The position numbers and the translations under genes were made by a program. A model generated the notes under the pieces. The model was not told the DNA's origin, searched no databases, and saw only the letters and a list, made by a program, of their open reading frames with translations. Shown in pieces: positions 11,401 through 21,156 of a stretch of DNA of 64,000 nucleotides; position 1 is the first letter of the stretch, and each line of letters begins with the position of its first letter. This DNA is from Antedon mediterranea. Taxonomy: Eukaryota > Echinodermata > Crinoidea > Comatulida > Antedonidae. The DNA is taken from the NCBI RefSeq assembly GCF_964355755.1, contig NC_092674.1, forward strand, positions 26,090,001-26,154,000, read 5' to 3'.

Positions 11401-14146
11401 ATTTTGTTTCTTATCATCTGTTATATATTATCTTTCTCATGATTCAATAACCCCTATCATATACCATATCATCTTCATAATTATCTTTCCAAAGGCATAA
11501 CAACAATATTCATTAAATAATCAATATTTCTTTTGTTTTTATCTTCGTTACTTTTCTTTTGATCAAAAATGTGATGTGCTCATATATGGACACGATGACG
11601 TCATATCATATTTGGGCACATCACAATTTTTTGTCAAATTAGTTTGTTAGAGAGAGACAGAGCTACACTACAAATGACGTCATCAAATAATTTTAATAAC
11701 AATCATCAACAACATCATAAATTTAGCATTATCATTATCAGAATCACTAATCAATATCATCTTAACGTAACGTATGTCAAATTGATAATTATTGACCGAG
11801 TATTGTGTTTGGATTTTTGAGCGAAATTAATCCATGTGCGAAGTGAGAGGAATAATAATACTAATAAAAGGTCAACAACTAATCAGCCTCGTTTAATGTT
11901 GAATAGTAACATATCAATTTAGGGCCGATCTACTTGGTATAATGCGATACTTATAACGGGTTATGAATTGAATAAATATTAAATAAACTCAACTTACCCA
12001 AGCTAAGCAGGCCTAGTTGGAATCTCTTCCGGTTGTGTTACGTTGAACAGGCCGACGTAACGTCATTTATTCCCTGTATGCTTCGTTTCGTTCTACACAA
12101 TCTTGCTGCTATCCACCAAGCGTATTCCCGTAACATTGCAATACTTAAATTTGTCTCAGCTAAAAACATTATTTTAAACATAGCACTTGTTTTCCATATT
12201 CGTAAACGAACCCTAGCAGTATTAATTGTTAGCAATTAGCAGTAGGCCTATAAACAAATTTTCTCTGTAATTTCCACATTTCGGATGAAGCAACAATTAA
12301 AATATTCAAAAAACTGGTCATTGGGACTGGCCGAAAATCACGCATGCGCAATCAACAACACGTGATGGTTTAAGCTATGTCTACTTGCTTGACGAAAAAT
12401 GTGTGATGCGCCCAAATATAGTGGTAATATACCCAAATATGGTAGTGACATCATCATATTCATATATGGGCACGTCACATACAATGTGATAGTAGACGGA
12501 GCTTTAGACTAAGAAGCTTTACTCAACGCAAATATTTATTTAATTCTATTTACTAGAGGGTGAGGCTCGCTTCGCTCGCTCCCACCCCCACCCCCCCCCC
12601 CCCTCTCTTCTAGGAAGTGTAGACGATGGTTCTCGGAATGACAATGACTCGGGACGTAAACAGTTTTAGATGGACATTCTGGCCTGGACAATTTCGGTCG
12701 GTTACCATTATTTAAATGCTTTTGATATTCGTAAAACTAAACGTACTCACTAACCAAAGTGTCTTAGATGATTAATAGCGTTTTAGGCGTAGGCCTATAG
12801 TGTTTATTGTAGATATGAAAAGTCACGGTGGTAAAAAAGAATAACAAATGCTTGGTAAATTGTAGATAACAGTCCGAAGAAATCTACTAAAAATAGTATA
12901 ATTGTGTTATAAATATAATACAATATTGTGTGTATAAATGTGGATGGGCGTTTATTAGATGCATTTGGGGTTGGGGGTGGAGGGGGTGGGGTGGGTTGAG
13001 TAGCGAGATAATTATTTAAATTGATGTTCCGGGCATTTATTCAAATAAATACCATCCTAATTGGTATAATTAATACATTATTCCGCGACACAGTGGCCTA
13101 AGAAGGAAGACGTTTTTGACGGCTTGCAACATGCGCAGAAGTATCCCAGGGACGGGACACAGTAAGCGCACAGTATACATAAAGTCCTGGCAGCTTACTC
13201 AACAACTCGGCTATCGAGGTTTCATGGGGGTTTCATTCGATTTCAAAACAAAAACTCTTATCATCAATTCTCTCGATGTAATTTAATTTTATATAATTAT
13301 TTCCCACAATTTAATTCTATAGTTTTATAGCTTATAGTTGAAACAGGTAGTTGTTTTACAACTCCCTGGTTGAAACCAAACCTTACCGTGAACCCGGAAA
13401 TTACTTCTACCGCGCGTAGAGTTAAAATTTACCGATTGAAATCAGAAAATTTCTTATAAAACCCTTTATACTATCTTCCTAAGATAGAAATATGGAACAA
13501 AAGCGGCGATGTGAAAACTAATGTTATCAAATCTACGTTTCGCGGTACATCTGAGATAGATAAGGTAGGTATCCAAGGCGGAGATTTGTACCGAAGTTTT
13601 TGCATTGTGCTCCTATGTCAGAATTAACCATAATTTATATATAGATTTGACATGTTCTTATACAGTAAGTAGGAACATTCATGTGCTTTATGGAATCACT
13701 ATATATATGAAGCTGCATAGTGATATTTATAGATCTTAACGCTATTACGATATTATTTTACCAGAAAAAATTTACTTGACGTAAAAATATATTTTGAAGA
13801 GTTGAGTTTTGAGAAGGTAGAGCAGATACCCGCCTATGACCTGCTAAGTTTATTAGGTAAAGTAATTTTGTTTTTCTTTAAATTTAATTTTTTTTTAAAG
13901 TTATTTTAGGACAAGAGTTATTCCTTACCGTACAGGGATTTTGGCTGAGAAGAAATGAATGGGCAAACTGACCAAATACATAACTATAAACTTTTAAAAC
14001 AGTTACTAATCTAATAGGCCTAAATATCTTTTTCAGGTGACATCGGCGGATACATGGGTCTACTTTGCGGCATGAGTTTAACAACTATATTTGAATTTGT
14101 CGACTTTTTTGTCTGTGTTTTTAACAAAGGTTGGAAAATCCGATGA
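5414..14146 (+). CDS. DEG/ENaC family amiloride-sensitive sodium channel subunit (paralog 1)
   Basis: Predicted exons are 5414-5658, 6029-6575, 8826-8924, 9626-9770, 10407-10463, 11154-11304, 13765-13856 and 14037-14146. All have GT-AG borders and the phases close to a protein of about 481 residues, normal for the family. The product is a trimeric cation channel subunit with two membrane segments. The short cytosolic N-terminus carries the conserved gating HG pair in TTLHGLNYV. TM1 follows (LAWTVIVTTMMIVFIYIG) with the post-TM1 motif FPAVTICN. The extracellular part is cysteine-rich, with CGCRDY and CSCPTAC. The pre-TM2 segment is FEELSFEKVEQIPAY. TM2 begins DIGGYMGLLCGMS, where GMS fits the GxS selectivity filter. 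The ligand (proton, peptide or other) cannot be inferred. It lies in inverted orientation to a paralog at 18114-22808. The first exon is the least conserved part. Confidence 0.92.
6966..7151 (+). repeat. Short interspersed element with 12-bp flanking duplication, copy 1
   Basis: The core (6978-7139) begins near TTAGGTTCTAGACT, contains AATATTTTGGCACATATGGC, and ends near ACAGATTTAGGGCAAGTC. It is flanked by the direct repeat TAATTACATACT at 6966-6977 and 7140-7151. A second copy with different flanks is at 58691-58865. It lies in intron 2 of the first channel gene. No A or B box or poly(A) tail is seen, so it is probably a MITE or an unusual SINE. Confidence 0.75.
7643..7850. repeat. GC-rich 73-bp minisatellite, about three copies
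   Basis: Units start with CAAAGATGGC at 7643, 7716 and 7789, and carry GACAGCGACAACGCGA and GTGACAACGACGGCGTGACG. It is in intron 2 of the first channel gene and stands out as far more GC-rich than its surroundings. Open frames across it on both strands are artefacts of the repeat. Confidence 0.85.
8580..8710 (-). mobile_element. tRNA-derived SINE
   Basis: On the minus strand the element has a tRNA-like head. GAGTC and GACTC could pair as an acceptor stem, TGGTCGAGTGATTAAGAC resembles an A box, and GGGTTCGAGGCC resembles a B box. A TTATTATTA-rich tail follows. It lies in intron 2 of the first channel gene. A functional tRNA is unlikely because the interior does not fold into a normal anticodon arm. 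Confidence 0.65.
10573..10994. mobile_element. MITE family A, nested or composite copy
   Basis: The left end is AAGCGTGGTTCCCACTAG and the right end is the reverse complement type, AGTGGGAACCAAGCTT. Between them are further copies of the same ends (near 10630 and 10820) and internal arms rich in AACGTAACGCAA and its complement. The inner part, GGAAATGCCCTTCCAAT through TTGTGATTACGCAATACAGC, matches the copy at 20245-20450. No coding capacity. Located in intron 5 of the first channel gene. Confidence 0.85.
11559..11663. mobile_element. MITE family B, partial copy
   Basis: It carries the family core (ATGTGATGTGCTCATATATGG, central GATGACGTCATATC, then GGGCACATCAC) and the right end GACAGAGCT. 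The left terminus is missing. It lies in intron 6 of the first channel gene. Confidence 0.7.
12372..12505. mobile_element. MITE family B copy
   Basis: Ends are AAGCTATGTCTAC and GTAGACGGAGCTT. The core contains TGTGATGCGCCC, CCAAATATGGTAGTGACAT and ATATATGGGCACGTCACA. It is a diverged full-length palindromic copy in intron 6 of the first channel gene. Confidence 0.8.
12535..13080. other. Low-complexity C-rich and G-rich tracts
   Basis: This part of intron 6 contains CTCGCTTCGCTCGCTCCC followed by a long C run near 12580-12603, and a GGGGTTGGGGGTGGAGGG tract near 12970. Both are simple sequence and no gene is seen. The G-rich tract could form a quadruplex. Confidence 0.5.
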
Positions 14147-14357
14147 GTTATAGGCCTGTCTAATAGGGAGCTTACGATTTCCGACGACCGCTACTACTTC
14201 TACCTAGGTCAGGTCAATCGAGTATTGTCGGTCGTCACCTAGACTTGAAACCATAAATAGAGAAAACACGTCAAAATTTCCTCGCATGCGCACAATGAAT
14301 AAACATGACGTTGTACGTTGGTCGTCGGTCGTCGCATCGACGTAGGCCTACCTAATA

Positions 14358-14730
14358 AAGCGTGGTTCCCACTAGCGACGCAAGGACGTAACGCAACGCA
14401 AGTGAATTGACCAATTGACAGTTAAGCTTGGTTCCCACTAGAAGGTAACGCAAGGACGTAAACGCAACGCAAGCGTTTTAACCAATGACAAGCGAAGTTA
14501 TAGACAGTTAGCAATCACAAGCGAATAATCCATCGCTTGTGATTGGTCAATTCACTTGCGTTGCGTTACGTCCTTGCGTTTCGTCGCTAGTGGGAACCAC
14601 ACTTTAGCAATCACAAGCGAATAAGACATCGCTTGTGATTGCTAACTGTCTATAACTTCGCTTGTCACTGGTTAAAACGCTTGCGTTGCGTTTACGTCCT
14701 TGCGTTATGTTCTAGTGGGAACCAAGCTTT
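14358..14730. mobile_element. Composite of two interleaved family A MITEs
   Basis: Four termini occur in the order left-1 (AAGCGTGGTTCCCACTAGCG), left-2 (AAGCTTGGTTCCCACTAG), right-1 (CGCTAGTGGGAACCACAC) and right-2 (TCTAGTGGGAACCAAGCTT). The arms carry TCACAAGCGA, AACGCAACGCAAG and their complements. The order is interleaved, not nested. The same composite in reverse orientation lies at 19027-19391, so the two form a long inverted repeat around the TMEM45-like gene. Confidence 0.85.
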
Positions 14731-15697
14731 ACATAGTTTTAGCAATAATTAAAAAAATGAGTTGTAAATGTAATTATATATTTTAACTTCAGTTATTTTC
14801 GTACGTAAATGTTGTCTGTAATTTAACATAGTTTTATCAATATTATTATGATATAAAGTAAAAAATAAATATTATTTTTGTATGAGTTGTAAATGTAATT
14901 ATATATTTTAACTTCGGCTACTTTCGTACAAGACTATATTAAAGACTAAGGCTGATTTATTCTATAATGGCATGTACCAATACAAATTACCTTCAACGAA
15001 TGAAATATATCGAAATAAAACGAATACAATTAGGCCTATAGAGTAGGCTATATCAACACAATTATAAATTATAATATAACAATAAATAAATATAGGTCTA
15101 CTAATCAATGTCTCTCTCTTTGTTATTAATTTACAAACCGCTGTGCCTTAAATCTATAAACTATTATACACTCTTATTAATGTAAATATATACCATGTAT
15201 AGGCCTATAATATAACCTTTATAACTTTTACTGGTCCTGCCCTTTCACCAAGAATATCTAAACTACTTTGTTTTCTTATTATAATTAATTTTAAACATAT
15301 TGATTATTCGACATTAAAACAATTTGCGGGTGGTTATATACTCTTTTGGAATATATGAATTCGAAACTGCAGGTATATAGCGAAACGTTGGATAATAGTT
15401 TGTTAAATATTTAGAAAGTCGGAACCCTTTTCAAAGCATCTTGTTCTCCAGTTTCCTGGTAGATCTACCAGAAAGAACAATCTGAAAGCTTGTTCTTCAG
15501 CCTGGATGTAGCTAGACTATAAGTACAGATTTTTCAATCACTTCTATTGTGCCTGCCAGCGGATTCAAATCCAACGAAGGTAAACTTCCGAGGCCTACTT
15601 CTGAAGGGCAGTACAATTAGGCCTAGCCTAGATAAACATTTTAATTTTTACTCAATTGAGAACAGTTTATAGTTCTACTTACTGAAAGCGTATAAAT
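14731..15697. other. Intergenic upstream of TMEM45-like gene
   Basis: AT-rich. It includes a short near-duplicate (GAGTTGTAAATGTAATTATATATTTTAACTTC occurs around 14760 and 14885). A possible untranslated leader with a donor-like AAGGTAAAC lies near 15577. No other gene is seen. Confidence 0.5.
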
Positions 15698-16597
15698 ATG
15701 GGTAGCTTTCCTGGTCATGCTATGTCCGGGATTTCTTTCCTGGCATTGGCAACATTTTGGACAATACAACAAACTTTTAATCCTACGTACGCTAGCTACC
15801 AACGAACTGGTCGTAGAGGTGATAGAATGCTACAGAGATTAAAGAGACTACCCGTTGAAGGAACTGTAGTGTTTGTTATTGGTGTAATCGGGATTATTGG
15901 TGAACAAGTTTACAAAACATGGAAATGGAGGCTTTTCGATGACCACGGTGTTGTAGTATATTCTGACGTCTGGCAACACTGCACTATGTACGCTGTATTC
16001 GCAATTTACGGAGTTTCAAAGATCGCTGTTGGAACTTATTTGAAAGGCGCGGAAAGGTGGACAAAAGTCTTCCTAACGTTCGCTTACTTTGTAGAATGTA
16101 TGCTATTTTATTTTCATCTCCATGGGCGAACAGAATTAAATATACGGTTACATACATTAGAAGTGCTCGCTGTGTTTATGTGCGTGTTGTTCAGTGCGGG
16201 TGAAATTTGGTTCCCGCGAGATGATGTCTTGCCGTGGTTACGCACGTGGGCTACGTTTCTCCAAGGTACGTGGATGTTGCAGGTTGGGTCAACACTGTAT
16301 CATCCTCTGCGCAACGATGATTATTCATGGGATGAAGACGACCACTTAAATGTCAAATTCTTCTCAATGATTTTCGCATGGCACTGTATTCTAGGGATCG
16401 TCGTAGTAACCTTGCAAATTATCTTAATAAAAACAACGATGCGGTGCGTATTTGGAGCGCTACCATCCTCTTATACTGGATTGAATGGCGACGCCGAAGA
16501 GAACCATCTAGTTTTCATCGGCGGTAGAAACAATACCAGTGATGAAGAATGCCAAATATTTAGCCAGGAGATTCTAACAAGCGAAGAAGAAGGTTAG
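15698..16597 (+). CDS. TMEM45-like transmembrane protein (DUF716 family)
   Basis: A single uninterrupted exon encodes 299 residues, close to vertebrate TMEM45A/B (about 275). The N-terminus MGSFPGHAMSGISFLALATF matches the family start (GHA.PG followed by the first hydrophobic helix). Conserved blocks follow in order: GEQV, WQHCTMYAVFAIYG, ECMLFYFHLHGR, LHTLEVLAVF, LQGTWMLQVGSTLYHP and FAWHCILGIVVV. About six or seven membrane helices are predicted by eye. The histidines in WQH, HLHGR and FAWHC are typical of DUF716. The acidic C-terminal tail ends near TSEEEG. The family acts in intracellular membranes but its biochemical role is poorly known. The lack of introns, while both neighbours have eight exons, may mean retroposition; no poly(A) tract or target duplication was seen to prove this. 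Confidence 0.9.
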   Translation: MGSFPGHAMSGISFLALATFWTIQQTFNPTYASYQRTGRRGDRMLQRLKRLPVEGTVVFVIGVIGIIGEQVYKTWKWRLFDDHGVVVYSDVWQHCTMYAVFAIYGVSKIAVGTYLKGAERWTKVFLTFAYFVECMLFYFHLHGRTELNIRLHTLEVLAVFMCVLFSAGEIWFPRDDVLPWLRTWATFLQGTWMLQVGSTLYHPLRNDDYSWDEDDHLNVKFFSMIFAWHCILGIVVVTLQIILIKTTMRCVFGALPSSYTGLNGDAEENHLVFIGGRNNTSDEECQIFSQEILTSEEEG

Positions 16598-16894
16598 CAA
16601 TTTGCAACAACTAATCGACATTTCTTAAATTATTCGAGTGAAATCCTCGAATTGTAATTTGGATAGTACATAAAGTGTACCGCCACTGTATTCAACCAAA
16701 CACATGGACGAATACGAACAAAACTGTTTCTTGCCATTTAAATTTACATGCATTTTATTACCGTTCTTTTAATTTTCTATTGAAAGTTTTTTTTTATTGT
16801 AGGCCTAGTTAATTCTAGCCTATAACTAGAAAACAAAAAAATGATAAGCCTACTGTTTTTTCTTTTGTATCTTTTTCTTCCGCATTTCGCGCCT

Positions 16895-17056
16895 AAAGCT
16901 TGGTTTTCACTACTAGGACGCAGCGTAACCGGGATGTAAGATAGCAGAAAGTTATTAACCAATCACGACTCGATGGATCATTTATAATCGCGTTGTGATT
17001 GGTCAAATTACTTGCGATGTGCTTTCGCTCGCTCGTTCATATGGAAACCAGGCTTA
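16895..17056. mobile_element. MITE family A, degenerate copy
   Basis: It begins AAAGCTTGGTTTTCACTAC, carries ACCAATCACGACTCGAT and the complementary TTGTGATTGGTCAAAT, and ends TGGAAACCAGGCTTA. It is the most diverged full-length copy and lies just downstream of the TMEM45-like gene. Confidence 0.7.
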
Positions 17057-17582
17057 AAGCATTTCTAAAACATGCTTTTTGTTAATGGTTTAAGTTCCAA
17101 AATTTGTTGTGAGTTTAGTTGTGAGAGAGGCTCTATTGTAGGCATACAGTACTGTGTAAATTTATGTGCATGAAAAAACTTTATTAGCCAAACAGTTTCG
17201 TAAATACCATTTAGTTTATATTTTACTACCTGTACATTCAGAATAATATGTTAATATGTGAATAAATTAGCATATAATTACGATAATGGTAATGGTAGTT
17301 GAAAAACTGAATACATTTAAATATATTGTTATCTATCAATACAACCACCACTATTATATAACATATCTATGTATTATAAAACTATTTTATAATGTGTAAG
17401 ATAAAAAATGTGGGTAAAAAACGTCAAAAAGTTTAATTATAATCTATTCTGTACATGTTTTCCAATTAAAGAGGTTTATAGCTGCAATAAATATTTAAAA
17501 CAGTTCCTTTAAGATTGAATTATTTACAATGATAATGAGAAGTTAAAATTACAACGATGTCGACACGAAGATGAACCAGTAT

Positions 17583-17730
17583 AAGGCTTGGTTCCCACTA
17601 GGACGTAACGCAAGGACGAAGTAAGGGATTTGACCAATGACAGTCGAATAAATCGATCGCTTGTGATTGGTCAAATCCCTTACGTTGCGTTACGTCGTGG
17701 TGTTGCGTCTCTAGTGGGAACCAAGCATTA
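17583..17730. mobile_element. MITE family A, simple copy
   Basis: Ends are AAGGCTTGGTTCCCACTAG and CTAGTGGGAACCAAGCATTA. The arms pair through GGATTTGACCAAT and ATTGGTCAAATCCC around a short centre with ATCGATCGCTTG. This is the cleanest single unit of the family in the window and can serve as the reference copy. Confidence 0.85.
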
Positions 17731-17800
17731 TATAAAAGATTATGATAAATAGACGAATTATGGCGTATAGAGGTGAATTGGGATGTAGTGTATGCTAATC

Positions 17801-18084
17801 AGGACGTTTAGACGAATCGAGACGTTTAGACGAATCGAGACGTTTAGACATCGAACCTAGATGCTGGACGTAGGAATCTGCATCAGGATATATAGACGGT
17901 CAGGATGACTAGATCAATAGGATGTATAGACGAATCATAACGTTTTTGACGAATCATAGATATATATACGGTTAGGATAAATAGATCAATAGGATGTATA
18001 GACGAATCATGATGTCTTCTGACGAATCATGGATATACAGACGGTTTGGATAACTAGATCAATAGGATGTATAGACGAATCAGG
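17801..18084. repeat. Tandem repeats of 18 bp and about 72 bp downstream of paralog 2
   Basis: A short block repeats GACGTTTAGACGAATCGA near 17807-17850. A larger unit follows in which AGATCAATAGGATGTATAGA occurs at 17911, 17983 and 18056, a period of 72-73 bp. The array ends about 30 bp from the stop codon of the minus-strand channel gene, so it probably lies in or just beyond its 3' untranslated region. Confidence 0.85.
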
Positions 18085-18113
18085 ATTGAATGTGTCATGA
18101 TATACACATTAAG

Positions 18114-21104
18114 TCATGGCGCAACGGGTCTTTTCTTCCAGCCAACGATGAAGTTGCAAAAAAGCAAGTCAAAGAATTCAAAAATGGTTGTCAAACTCAT
18201 TCCGCAAAGTAACCCCATAAAACCGCCAATATCACCTGGAAATAAAATAAGATGGTATTAACCAATGTCGGCTACTTGGGGTTTACATTTAACGCCGCCA
18301 AAAGTGAAACCGCCAAAAGTGAAACCGCCAAAAACATCGACGTTGAAATAGCTTTCGCAACGACAACAATTACAAACACTAAACGTGTGTAAGCGCAGTG
18401 GGTACAATATTAAAGTGGAGTATACATTGTGTACACGGCAATCTGTGTTCAGTAGTCAAGTTCTAGTTCAAGTTTACAGGAGGTCACCATTAGGATAGCT
18501 TCCGCCACTAAAAACATAATGTTGCGTACTTTATTTATTTATTTCTTTCTTTATTCTGATATAAAATCAATAGGATAAAAACACAAAAAAGTACCGAGAC
18601 GGCAAACTTATTTCCATTGTGGTCCTAAACAAATATAACAGAATAAACAAGGAAACCACAATTACTTAAACATAATACACAAACATACTTAGCGCACGAC
18701 ACGACGATGAAGCGCCGGTTAGGACACTGGACATATAGACAAACATGTTTGTATACTCACTCATCAAACTACTTTTTTCATATGCTGGAACTTGCCGTAT
18801 TTCCGAAAAGCTCATTTCTTCAAAAAATATGCGTATTTCCAGAAAGTTTCGTCTGTGAAATAATTATTATAATAGTTATAATAATTATAACAAACCGTTT
18901 CTATATTATATGGTTTTTTTCTGAATATTACATACAAAATGTTGCTTCTCGTCCGTTTCACGTAAAAGCTTATATATAAAAGCTTGCTTATAGGGGTGTC
19001 GCAAAGTAGGGGTTCTACTGTACAGTAAAGCTTGGTTCCCACTAGAACGTAACGCAAGGACGTAAACGCAACGCAAGCGTTTTAACCAATCACAAGCGAA
19101 GTTATAGACAGTTAAGCGTGGTTTCCACTAGCGACGCAACACAAGGACTTAACGCAACGCAAGTGAATTGACCAATCACAAGCGATGGCTTATTCGCTTG
19201 TGATTGCTAACTGTCTATAACTTCGCTTGTCATTGGTTAAAACGCTTGCGTTGCGTTTACGTCCTTGCGTTACGTTCTAGTGGGAACCAAGCTTTAGCAA
19301 TCACAAGCGAATAAGCCATCGCTTGTGATTGGTCAATTCACTTGCGTTGCGTTACGTCGTTGTGTTGCGTCGCTAGTGGGAACCACGCTTTGGGGAGAAA
19401 TGGCAAAAGGCTTCCTACTTTCCAGGAGTGTTAGCAGATGATTTATATTGTTTTGAAAACTCTTGTAACATGACCACATTGCTGATTTTGCCATTTTTGC
19501 CCATACTGTGCATATACAAATGTGATAATAAGTTTGATAGATGGAAGATAATTAAACCCAAAAAAAAAGGGGGAGGGTGATTTGGGTCATCCAGAGGTTG
19601 TCTTACCTAGCATAGTCTGTAGTTAAGTTCAAAGTAGGTAAATACGCATTTGATAAGAATTCCGATGGCCAGAAAGTAGACGAGATGGCGGGCTCATACG
19701 TCTCCGAGAAACAAGCGGTCGGACAGGAACAACGAATATGTTTATTCACAAAATCATCTGCACAAAATGAAAGTGTAAACAATTAATATTTACATAGATA
19801 TGTTTGTTTTCAGTTTGTTTACTACTACGATTATAAATGGCCAGACACGTCGTCCTTGCTTGAATACATTTATTAGTTAAAACCATTTTCCAGATTCCAA
19901 CAAATCAAACATTTTGGTAAGCTGAACTAAAAAATTCATGTTTTTGAAAGTTGTTTGAAAAATAACACTATACGAGTAACATGACAGACTAAAAAAAAGA
20001 ATTTACAAAACCAACCTGAAACTGGAAATATGCATTGGACCGTTTCAAGAGGACTGCATACCCGTACGTTTCCTGCATAGACAGAAATACAATATTAAAT
20101 CAATATTTAAATAGTTAATTTCGTAAATCAATAAATATAATCTAACCAAGGAATCATGTCAAAAGAACTATGCAGTTACGGCGGGAACTAAATATTTTTA
20201 CCGCGAGAAAACTTCATGGTTCGGCGCAACGCAAGTGAGGGGATCAAGCTTGGTTCCCACTAGCGGCACAACGTAACGCAACCTACGCAAATGTAAGGAA
20301 ATGCCCTTCAAATATTTTTTTTTTCCCCGCCTGCGTGAAATCAAACCTGTTTGCAGAACTGTTGCGTCTTCGGTTCCCACTTGTGATTACGCAATACAGC
20401 ACTTTCCGCCAATACGTCGCAGCGTTGCATTCTAGTGGGAAACACGCTTTACATTAACGGGTTATTTATTTATTTACTTATTTTTTTATTCACTGATGTT
20501 TGTAGTAGTGGTAGTATGTGGAAAATTGAATTGAAAAGGAGTAAACAGTTTACTGTAGTGACTACAGTAGAACACTTTATACACATAACAATTGGTCCAT
20601 AAACTAATAACCGATAGGTATCAACAAAGGAGCAATAAAACAGAGATTTACCAGGCATTTTATAATCTCGACAGCCACAGTGTTGGATGATATAGTCCAC
20701 TTTGCACAAATAATCACAAATGGGTACTGTATACGGCGAGTGTTCCAGCTTTTCATTGGTGCAGTTTGATTCATACGGCTCTTGTAAATTAAACACCTTC
20801 AATGATAGAAAAATAATAGTAATAGGCCTACTAGAAATTGCGCAGTGCTGCAAGATCTAGCATAACGTAGTTTTAATGACGCAGGACCCTCCTAAAACAT
20901 AAAAAATATCACCCAGGCACTATATATGCAGTAAATAGTTTCACCAACAGAGAGCGAAGCCGTAAACCTGCCTGGGTCGTCTTAGGCCAATGTTTTGTAG
21001 TCAAACAATGAACTTTTGGATCTTTCAAGCAATGAAACGTGACAGGAGAAGTTGCTATAGTGCAAAATACGAATAGCCGCTGCGTAGCAATTACGAACAT
21101 AGTA

Positions 21105-21156
<52 letters not shown>

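Noticed and set aside
18246-19607. Apparent loss of the pre-TM2 exon in channel paralog 2
   Set aside because: Careful reading found it at 18761-18852 with the same length and phase as in paralog 1, so the gene is intact.
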